A stretch of DNA of 10,925 nt from Bacillota bacterium. Its GTDB lineage: Bacteria; Bacillota; Clostridia; UBA1381. Both the position numbers and the translations under genes were made by a program. Below, in pieces: positions 1 through 5,248 of the stretch (the first letter of the stretch is position 1; each line of letters opens with the position of its first letter). Below the pieces are notes generated by a model. The model did no database searches, was not told the origin of the DNA, and saw only the letters and a program-made list of their open reading frames with translations. The DNA is taken from the NCBI GenBank assembly GCA_021205715.1, contig JAJPXA010000066.1, positions 1-10,925 of the forward strand, in the 5' to 3' direction.

Positions 1-44
1 ACATTATACTGTGTTATACTTATCGGTGGTGTGCGGACACACTG

Positions 45-50
45 TATAAT
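45..50 (+). promoter_or_regulatory. Candidate -10 box for rpmE
   Basis: A perfect TATAAT lies 38 bases before the rpmE start codon. No good -35 hexamer sits 16-18 bases upstream; the best spaced positions read atcggt or tatcgg. A small inverted repeat, gtgt/acac (29-32 with 37-40), sits directly upstream and could be an operator or chance. Two TATACT boxes at 5-10 and 15-20 are further -10-like matches. The assignment rests on the -10 match and position alone. Confidence 0.4.
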
Positions 51-87
51 TCCGCATAAAAAGCAAAAGAAAGGAGGATGCGGCAGA

Positions 88-297
88 ATGAGAGAAGGAA
101 TACATCCCGAATATAAGCAGACAACAATAACCTGCGCCTGCGGAAACGTTATCGAAACGGGTTCGACAAAGGAGAATATTCAGGTGGAAATTTGCTCGAA
201 ATGTCATCCGTTCTTCACGGGTAAGCAAAAGCTTGTAGACACGGGCGGCAGAGTTGAGAAGTTCAACAAACGTTTCAACAGAGAAAAGAAAAACTAA
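88..297 (+). CDS. rpmE: 50S ribosomal protein L31, zinc-binding form
   Basis: Ribosomal protein L31 of the large subunit, 69 residues, a normal length for the family. It begins MREGIHPEY, the typical L31 opening. It has the four-cysteine zinc site of the C+ form: C16 and C18 (CxC), then C36 and C39 (CxxC). The pattern TGSTKENIQVEICSKCHPFFTGKQK and the GGRVEKFNKRF tail are family hallmarks. The reading frame is open back to 31, but the start at 88 follows AAGGAGG (71-77) at a 10-base distance and matches the family N-terminus. No terminator-like hairpin is seen between this gene and rpsO, so readthrough is possible. The cysteine form means zinc is probably required. No Zur box was recognised. 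Confidence 0.97.
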   Translation: MREGIHPEYKQTTITCACGNVIETGSTKENIQVEICSKCHPFFTGKQKLVDTGGRVEKFNKRFNREKKN

Positions 298-330
298 AAA
301 ACATTGAAATTTTGAAACTTAATTTTAGCC

Positions 331-397
331 TATGCTCGGTTTACCGATTCACCAACGGTTACTCGGCATACGGCGGTCATTCATTATAGGAGGTGAA
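331..397 (+). promoter_or_regulatory. Probable S15 autoregulatory leader of rpsO
   Basis: The 103-base gap before rpsO contains a compact foldable element. Bases 331-335 (tatgc) pair with 366-370 (gcata) as a closing helix. Inside it, 336-339 pairs with 344-347 (tcgg/ccga) across a four-base loop, and 351-353 can pair with 357-359 (acc/ggt). This gives a multi-branch shape like the three-way junction bound by S15 in Firmicutes rpsO leaders. In addition, ttcacc at 348-353 is complementary to ggtgaa at 392-397, which includes the 3' half of the rpsO Shine-Dalgarno, so a pseudoknot could hide the ribosome site. Pairing is seen in the sequence; S15 feedback control is known for rpsO in several bacteria; its operation here is inferred. 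Confidence 0.6.
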
Positions 398-400
398 AAG

Positions 401-667
401 ATGACAAAGGAAAGAAAGCAGCAGCTTATCGCTGAATTTGCGACACACGAGGGCGATACCGGTTCCCCCGAGGTACAGGTAGCTCTTTTGACGGAAAGAA
501 TAAACCATTTGAATAACGATCATCTTAACGTGCATAAGAAGGATCATCACTCAAGAAGAGGTCTTTTGAAGATGGTAGGTAAAAGACGTAATCTTATGAA
601 CTATCTTAAGGATCAGGATATCGAGAGATACCGCGCATTGGTAGCAAAGCTCGGTTTGAGAAAATAA
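401..667 (+). CDS. rpsO: 30S ribosomal protein S15
   Basis: Primary 16S rRNA-binding protein of the small subunit, 88 residues, the usual length. The conserved rRNA-contact segment HKKDHHSRRGLL is present at residues 45-56, preceded by THEGDTGSPEVQVALLTERI (15-34), and the protein ends LGLRK as expected. The frame is open from 332, but the start at 401 follows AGGAGGTG (388-395) and gives the family N-terminus MTKERKQQL. S15 also binds its own mRNA leader in several bacteria; the structured leader before this gene fits that role. The gene is followed by a hairpin terminator and then pnp, the rpsO-pnp order widely conserved in bacteria. Confidence 0.98.
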   Translation: MTKERKQQLIAEFATHEGDTGSPEVQVALLTERINHLNNDHLNVHKKDHHSRRGLLKMVGKRRNLMNYLKDQDIERYRALVAKLGLRK

Positions 668-670
668 AAC

Positions 671-700
671 TTGCCCGAACGCCGTCCTTTGTTTGGGCAA
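671..700 (+). other. Hairpin after rpsO that can compete with its terminator
   Basis: Bases 671-680 and 691-700 form a 10-bp stem with one G-U pair and a 10-base loop. It starts four bases after the rpsO stop codon and has no T-run, so it is not itself a good intrinsic terminator. Its left arm (672-680) is also perfectly complementary to 731-739, which overlaps the left arm of the real terminator at 735-762. The two pairings exclude each other, so the hairpin may tune termination or protect the rpsO 3' end. Confidence 0.5.
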
Positions 701-734
701 AAGCGGCATTTCGGATAAAGACTCAGCTAAGTTC

Positions 735-770
735 GGGCAGGCGGATTGGTTTTCGCTTGCCCTAATTTTT
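735..770 (+). terminator. Intrinsic terminator of rpsO
   Basis: A 9-bp stem (735-743 with 754-762, gggcaggcg/cgcttgccc, one G-U pair) with a 10-base loop is followed by taattttt (763-770). This is a standard rho-independent layout on the + strand, 67 bases after the rpsO stop. Because pnp lies downstream in the same direction and no strong promoter is visible between them, termination is probably partial, or pnp has a promoter that was not recognised. Confidence 0.75.
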
Positions 771-780
771 AGATAAAATT

Positions 781-856
781 TGAATACCGGTATTAACATA
801 TAAGCGGAGCATAAAGCGCGCGTTTTATGCCGCGCTTATACGTTAATCCGGATTCA
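781..856 (+). ncRNA. Long hairpin in the pnp leader, candidate RNase III site
   Basis: The pnp 5' leader folds into one long stem of about 30 pairs. From the outside: 781-785 with 852-856; 787-790 with 848-851; 792-806 with 833-847 (15 positions, one A-C mismatch at 798/841); a 2x2 internal loop; and 809-815 with 824-830, capped by an 8-base loop (816-823). Single-base bulges sit at 786 and 791. In E. coli, RNase III cuts a long pnp leader stem and PNPase then represses its own mRNA through the cut product. The same logic here is inferred from position and shape. No sequence similarity to the E. coli element is claimed. Confidence 0.6.
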
Positions 857-861
857 TTTAA

Positions 862-877
862 GCGGGGCGCGCCCCGC
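862..877 (+). repeat. Perfect 16-base palindrome before the pnp ribosome site
   Basis: The sequence gcggggcgcgccccgc is a perfect inverted repeat, 13 bases before the AAAGGAG (891-897) of pnp. As RNA it can fold into a 6-bp GC-only stem with a CGCG loop. It has no T-run after it (aaattta), so a terminator is unlikely. It could be a second stem of the pnp leader, a stability element or a DNA operator; the sequence alone does not decide. Confidence 0.5.
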
Positions 878-906
878 AAATTTATAATGTAAAGGAGAAC
901 GTATTA

Positions 907-3027
907 ATGAAGAAAAAGGAATTTACCGATTACAAAACATTTGAAACCACGCTTGCGGGCAGACCGCTTGTTATCGAAACAGGCAAAATGGCGCAGCTCG
1001 CGAACGGTCACTGCGTTGTCCGTTACGGCGAAACCGTCGTAATGGTAAACGTAACCGCGTCAAGACAGCCCAGAGAGGGCATAGACTTCTTCCCTCTTTC
1101 GGTCGACTTTGAGGAGAAGCTTTACTCGGTAGGCAAAATCCCCGGAGGCTATGTAAAGCGCGAGGGCAAGCCCTCCGAAAAGGCGATATTGACGTCGAGA
1201 ATGATTGACAGACCCATCAGACCGTTCTTCCCGTCGGATTTAAGAAACGACGTATCGGTTGTAGCGACCGTATTGTCGGTTGAGCAGGACAACGCTCCCG
1301 AAATCGCGGCTATGATAGGAACATCCGTATCGCTTTCGATTTCCGACATTCCGTGGGCAGGCCCCATCGCGGGCGTTTGGCTCGGCTTGATAGGCGATAA
1401 ATTTGTTATAAACCCGACAGTTGAGGAAAGAGAAAAGAGCAGTATGCACGTCACCGTCGCGGGCACAAAGGAAAAGGTCGTAATGATTGAGGCGGGCGCC
1501 GACGAGGTTGAAGAAAGCGTTATGCTTGAGGGTATTAAATACGCGCATAAGGAAATCATAAAAATCTGCGAGTTTATATCCGATATTCAGGCGCAGATAG
1601 GCAAGGAGAAATTCACATACGAGGCTCACGACGTAGACCACGATTTGTACGATAAAATAAAGGAGCTTGCATACGAGAAAATTCAATACGCGCTCGACAC
1701 CGACGACAAAAACATCCGCGACGAGAGAATGGGCGTTATCGAGGACGAGCTTGTCGAACAGCTTGAGGAGGAATTCCCCGACATCCGCGAACAGCTCGGC
1801 GAGATAACCTATAAAATGCAAAAGGAAATCGTCCGCGCTTGGCTTTATGAGGGCAGACGCGTTGACGGCAGAGGCTTAAACGAGGTAAGACCGCTCGCGG
1901 CTGAGGTTGCGGTTCTTCCGAGAACACACGGCTCCGGTCTTTTCACAAGAGGACAAACACAGGTGCTTTCAATCGCGACTCTCGCTCCGCTTTCGGAGGA
2001 ACAGCGTCTTGACGGCATCGATATGGAGGAGCATAAGAGATATATTCATCACTATAACTTCCCGTCATACTCGGTAGGCGAAACAAGACCGTCGAGAGGT
2101 CCCGGCAGACGTGAGATAGGTCACGGAGCGCTTGCGGAAAAATCGCTCGTTCCGGTGCTTCCGTCAGAAGAGGAATTCCCTTACGCGATAAGAGTGGTAT
2201 CGGAGGTTGTATCGTCAAACGGCTCGACATCGCAGGGCAGCGTGTGCGGTTCGACTCTCGCGCTTATGGACGCGGGCGTACCGATTAAGGCTCCGGTTGC
2301 GGGTATTTCCTGCGGTCTTATTACGACCGACGACGGCTTTACGACTATGGTCGATATTCAGGGACTTGAGGACTTCTACGGCGAAATGGACTTTAAGGTT
2401 GCCGGAACAAAGAAGGGCATCACCTCAATCCAGGTTGATATAAAGAACGACGGACTCCCTTACGAGGTAATTTGGGAAGCACTTCAGAAAACAAGAGATG
2501 CGAGATACCAAATTATCGACGAGATACTGCTTGCGGCGATACCCGAGGTAAGACCCGAGCTTTCACCGTATGCTCCCAAGGTTGACACAATGAAAATTGA
2601 CCCCGAAAAAATCCGCGAGGTAATCGGAACCGGCGGCAAGGTTATACAGGGCATAGTAGCCGACACCGGCGCGAAGATTGACATCGAGGAGGACGGAACG
2701 ATATACATTTTCGCAACCGACCAGGAATCGGGTCAAAAGGCGCGCGAGGCTATCGAGCGTATAATCGAGGAGCCGGAAATAGGCGCTCTTTACGAGGGCA
2801 TTGTAAAAACCATAAAGGATTTCGGCGCGTTTGTCGAAATACTCCCGGGCAAGGACGGCTTGTGCCATATATCGAAGCTCGCCGACCACAGAGTAAACAA
2901 GGTCGAGGACGTATGCTCCGAGGGCGACACAATGCTTGTAAAGGTTATGGATATAGACGAGAAAACAGGCAAGATAAGCCTTTCTCATATAGACGCGCTT
3001 GAACAGCTTAAAAACGGAAATAATTAA
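907..3027 (+). CDS. pnp: Polynucleotide phosphorylase (PNPase)
   Basis: Phosphate-dependent 3'-5' exoribonuclease, EC 2.7.7.8, a trimeric enzyme of cytoplasmic mRNA turnover and often part of an RNA-degrading complex. At 706 residues it has the full family length. Order: first RNase PH-like domain (about 15-145), helical linker, second RNase PH-like domain (about 320-545), KH domain (about 560-620) with the GxxG loop GTGG at 574-577, and S1 domain (about 626-695, starting GALYEGIVKTIKDFGAFVEI). The active-site set D489, D495 and K497 lies in DFYGEMDFKVAG and matches E. coli D486, D492 and K494 with a constant offset of three. The start has AAAGGAG (891-897) nine bases upstream. It follows rpsO, the classic arrangement, and its leader is strongly structured, which suggests post-transcriptional self-control. 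The protein ends shortly after the S1 domain, with no long acidic or basic tail. Confidence 0.98.
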   Translation: MKKKEFTDYKTFETTLAGRPLVIETGKMAQLANGHCVVRYGETVVMVNVTASRQPREGIDFFPLSVDFEEKLYSVGKIPGGYVKREGKPSEKAILTSRMIDRPIRPFFPSDLRNDVSVVATVLSVEQDNAPEIAAMIGTSVSLSISDIPWAGPIAGVWLGLIGDKFVINPTVEEREKSSMHVTVAGTKEKVVMIEAGADEVEESVMLEGIKYAHKEIIKICEFISDIQAQIGKEKFTYEAHDVDHDLYDKIKELAYEKIQYALDTDDKNIRDERMGVIEDELVEQLEEEFPDIREQLGEITYKMQKEIVRAWLYEGRRVDGRGLNEVRPLAAEVAVLPRTHGSGLFTRGQTQVLSIATLAPLSEEQRLDGIDMEEHKRYIHHYNFPSYSVGETRPSRGPGRREIGHGALAEKSLVPVLPSEEEFPYAIRVVSEVVSSNGSTSQGSVCGSTLALMDAGVPIKAPVAGISCGLITTDDGFTTMVDIQGLEDFYGEMDFKVAGTKKGITSIQVDIKNDGLPYEVIWEALQKTRDARYQIIDEILLAAIPEVRPELSPYAPKVDTMKIDPEKIREVIGTGGKVIQGIVADTGAKIDIEEDGTIYIFATDQESGQKAREAIERIIEEPEIGALYEGIVKTIKDFGAFVEILPGKDGLCHISKLADHRVNKVEDVCSEGDTMLVKVMDIDEKTGKISLSHIDALEQLKNGNN

Positions 3028-3034
3028 TAATAAA

Positions 3035-3083
3035 AAAGGACTGCGGTGAAATGATTTTCCAAATCATCTTGCCGCAGTCCTTT
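3035..3083. terminator. Bidirectional terminator between convergent operons
   Basis: A perfect 12-bp stem (3035-3046, aaaggactgcgg, with 3072-3083) encloses a second 7-bp stem (3051-3057 with 3061-3067, loop tcc). It begins eight bases after the pnp stop. Read on the - strand, the stem is followed by a run of six T, a good end for the DUF4330 operon. Read on the + strand, the tail tttaattata is weaker but usable. It is the only candidate terminator between the two converging transcription units. Confidence 0.8.
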
Positions 3084-3139
3084 AATTATAAGTATGTTCA
3101 AGCTCATATCGATAATTGTATGTCGGAAAACGCATTCCG

Positions 3140-3628
3140 TTAAAGAACCTTAACACTCATTATAAGACCGGAGGTCTTTATATATTTTGAAAAGAAATCC
3201 ACCGACCTTCCGACCGACAATTCCGTCGTATCGTCAAGGATATAATTTTCGTCCGACTCCTTTCCGTGCGCTCTTACCGTAACAAGGCAAGTGTAATATC
3301 CCGGGCGCTCGGCGTAAATAATCTCACCGTTCGCCGTTACAGACTCAACCATAGCCGGACTGACATCAACGTCTATTATCTCTCCCATATTTTTCTCGCT
3401 TGTTTTGTCTGTTATTGCGCCTTTCTTTTGCAGCGCGTCCACCGTATAAATTCTTACGCCGTCGATTTTTATCGTATACTCAAATTCCGCGTCGGATTGA
3501 ACTGAATTTGTAATTTTGCTGCTGTAACGCATACCTATGCCGGCTATTACTATCAGAACCGCCAATATTACAGCTATGTCGATTATGCTGATTTTTCCGC
3601 CGATTTTACCTTTTTTATCCAAAATCAT
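3140..3628 (-). CDS. DUF4330-like single-pass membrane protein, second of a tandem pair
   Basis: A 162-residue protein resembling the DUF4330 family, whose function is not known. A short basic N-terminus (DKKGKIGGK) is followed by one hydrophobic segment (about residues 13-33, SIIDIAVILAVLIVIAGIGM). By the positive-inside rule the remaining 125 or so residues, rich in predicted beta strand, should lie outside the membrane. No signal-peptide cleavage site, catalytic motif or conserved cysteine stands out. A TTG two codons earlier (3634) is possible, but the ATG at 3628 has AGGAGG eight bases upstream and is preferred. It lies 16 bases after its paralogue, shares that protein's layout, and is the last gene before the shared terminator. 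Position after glycan genes suggests a role in surface polymer handling; this is inference. Confidence 0.8.
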   Translation of the reverse strand: MILDKKGKIGGKISIIDIAVILAVLIVIAGIGMRYSSKITNSVQSDAEFEYTIKIDGVRIYTVDALQKKGAITDKTSEKNMGEIIDVDVSPAMVESVTANGEIIYAERPGYYTCLVTVRAHGKESDENYILDDTTELSVGRSVDFFSKYIKTSGLIMSVKVL

Positions 3629-3636
3629 TTTCAAAT

Positions 3637-3642
3637 CCTCCT
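3637..3642 (-). promoter_or_regulatory. Ribosome binding site deciding the second DUF4330 start
   Basis: AGGAGG on the - strand lies eight bases before the ATG at 3628 but only two or three bases before the alternative TTG at 3634. It therefore supports the shorter 162-residue product. It falls entirely within the 16-base gap between the two DUF4330 genes. Confidence 0.8.
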
Positions 3643-3644
3643 AC

Positions 3645-4112
3645 TTAATCGTTAATGCCTATGCAATATCCCGTCGCCGCATAGCCTTTGCCCCTTACGG
3701 GGATTTCGCTTCCGACCTTCAAAACCGTGGTGCCCGTCTGAATTGCCGTGTCGGTAATCTCCGCCTCAAGCTCAATCGTAACATATATGTCGAATTTATT
3801 TTCAAGCTCCTGCGTCACAAACGCACCGCTCATACTGTCAAACGTGCTTCTTTCGGCATTTTTTACCTCAATCGCCTTTATGGTACCGCCGTCCTTTTCG
3901 GTAAGGCTTATCGTTACGTTATCGCCCTCGCTCATAGCCTCCGCAAGCTCCTTTTCCGTTGATGACAGAAGCACCGTGCATTCAACGGTTTTTGTTTCGC
4001 CGGAGGAAATAAAGCGGGGCAGTAACATTTTTACGCCCACGGCGATTGCCGCAAGCACAACCAGAATTATAACAGCGTCTATCACGCTGAATTTAGCCTT
4101 GCTCTTTTCCAT
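3645..4112 (-). CDS. DUF4330-like single-pass membrane protein, first of a tandem pair
   Basis: A 155-residue protein with the same layout as its downstream neighbour: basic tip (MEKSKAKF), one membrane segment (about residues 9-31, SVIDAVIILVVLAAIAVGVKMLL), and a long, probably extracytoplasmic domain. The two proteins align around the membrane segment (a KxSxID...VIL.VL pattern) and near the C-terminus (TVLKVG...GKGYAATGY here, TELSVG...KYIKTSGL there), but diverge strongly between. This suggests an old duplication rather than a recent one. The start codon overlaps the stop of the GT4 gene by one base (TAATG), with AAGGAGGT just upstream inside that gene, so translation is probably coupled. 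Function unknown; linkage to glycan genes is the only clue. Confidence 0.8.
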   Translation of the reverse strand: MEKSKAKFSVIDAVIILVVLAAIAVGVKMLLPRFISSGETKTVECTVLLSSTEKELAEAMSEGDNVTISLTEKDGGTIKAIEVKNAERSTFDSMSGAFVTQELENKFDIYVTIELEAEITDTAIQTGTTVLKVGSEIPVRGKGYAATGYCIGIND

Positions 4113-5248
4113 TATTTGTTGACCTCCTTGTTTATAACTTTATCATTTAAGACGTCCTTATACATTTGCTCCGTGCTGCGCGTCATTGCCCGCGCGGTAA
4201 ACGTTTCCTCAAATATTCGCCTTGAAGCGTCCGACATATCGTCATACAATTCGCCGTTTTCCAACAGCTCCTCGATTTTCTCGGCTAAAGCGTCTGAATT
4301 TTGCTTGGGAACGACAAAACCGTTTTTGCCGTTTTTTATAACTCCCGGGTTCCCGCCGAAATCCGAAACCACCGCCGGAACACCTATGCTCATACCCTCC
4401 AAAAGCGCGAGGCTCGTCGCCTCCGTGCCGTAGGATGCATTTACCTGAACGTCCGTTATATTCATAAGCGCGTCCGCATCCTTTATAAAGCCGGTAAAGC
4501 AAATATCGTTTTCGCGGTTTATCTCTTTTACCGCGCGTTTTAACTCGTCCTCATAGGAGCCGGTTCCGGCTATAAAAAATTTCGCCTTAATCCCGTCCTT
4601 TAAAATTTTATCCGCCGCCTCTATAAAATACCTGTGACCCTTTATGTCCTCAAGCCTCGCGACTATGGAAACAACCCTTTCATCCTTTACGCCGAAGCGC
4701 TTTTTTACCGCTTCGCGCTCATCAAATTCGATTTTTTCAAGCGCGTCCACGCCGTTTAGGATAACGCGTATTTTCTTTTCAGACACTCCCGTGTCCGTCA
4801 GATTTTCCTTCGCCGCCTCCGCGACCGCAATTATTCCGTCGGCGAAATAGTTGTTTACCGCGCCGTTTATCATCTTGCCTATGCCCTTTGAAATCTTCGG
4901 CGGCGGCGGGAACACGCTGTGCCTTGTGTATACCACCCTCGCCCCCGCAAGCCTTGCCGCGATTCGCGCCGACATACTGCCGTGGGTGTGAACAATATCG
5001 GGTTTTTCCGCTTTAAATATCCGTTTAAGCTCACCCACCGCCGACGCGCTCAATGATTTTTCGGCAATGCCGTCAACCTCGATTACCTCGACGCCGAGCG
5101 CGGTTATATGGTCTTTTAACAGGCTGTTTTTCGGCAGCACCGCCTTTACCTCAAATTCATCTCGGTTAAAATTTTCAAGCAGCGTTATAAGGCACTTGCC
5201 CGCGCCTCCGATATTCGTGTCGGACGACACCTCGATAACTCTTATCAA
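4112..5248 (-). CDS. Glycosyltransferase family 4 (GT-B fold)
   Basis: A 378-residue GT4-type retaining glycosyltransferase, expected to act at the cytoplasmic face of the membrane on nucleotide-sugar donors. It has a Rossmann-like N-terminal half starting with the GGAGK loop (14-18) and HTHG (87-90), and a C-terminal donor domain. That domain carries RLEDIKGH (198-205), FIAGTGSYEDEL (225-236) and the EX7E motif, E276 and E284, within YGTEATSLALLEGMSIGVPAV. The sugar donor and acceptor cannot be read from sequence. The start is TTG at 5248, overlapping the stop of the ligase-like gene as TTGA; the N-terminus MIRVIEVSSDTNIGGAG fits the family, and no nearby ATG would keep it. Pairing with an O-antigen-ligase-like gene points to exopolysaccharide, teichoic-type or glycoprotein glycan synthesis. 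Confidence 0.9.
   Translation of the reverse strand: MIRVIEVSSDTNIGGAGKCLITLLENFNRDEFEVKAVLPKNSLLKDHITALGVEVIEVDGIAEKSLSASAVGELKRIFKAEKPDIVHTHGSMSARIAARLAGARVVYTRHSVFPPPPKISKGIGKMINGAVNNYFADGIIAVAEAAKENLTDTGVSEKKIRVILNGVDALEKIEFDEREAVKKRFGVKDERVVSIVARLEDIKGHRYFIEAADKILKDGIKAKFFIAGTGSYEDELKRAVKEINRENDICFTGFIKDADALMNITDVQVNASYGTEATSLALLEGMSIGVPAVVSDFGGNPGVIKNGKNGFVVPKQNSDALAEKIEELLENGELYDDMSDASRRIFEETFTARAMTRSTEQMYKDVLNDKVINKEVNK

Noticed and set aside
4..228. Open frame on the - strand across the rpmE promoter and gene
   Set aside because: It overlaps rpmE, which has clear family identity and a strong ribosome site, and its own product is not recognisable.
774..779. TAAAAT as a pnp promoter -10 box
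   Set aside because: It overlaps the end of the rpsO terminator region and the 17-base-spaced -35 position reads tttcgc. Not convincing, although a pnp promoter here cannot be excluded.
883..888. Perfect TATAAT just before pnp, a possible -10 box
   Set aside because: It lies two bases before the AAAGGAG ribosome site, so transcripts would start inside or after that site, and no -35 hexamer is found upstream (860-865 reads aagcgg).
1240..1821. Long open frame antisense to pnp (193 residues), with others nearby
   Set aside because: The sense frame is an unmistakable PNPase. The antisense product has no recognisable motif and no ribosome binding site, and is a by-product of codon usage.
3124..3139. 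Small inverted repeat (cggaa/ttccg) right after the last DUF4330 stop
   Set aside because: Five pairs with a six-base loop and no T-run; the strong hairpin at 3035-3083 is the better terminator.
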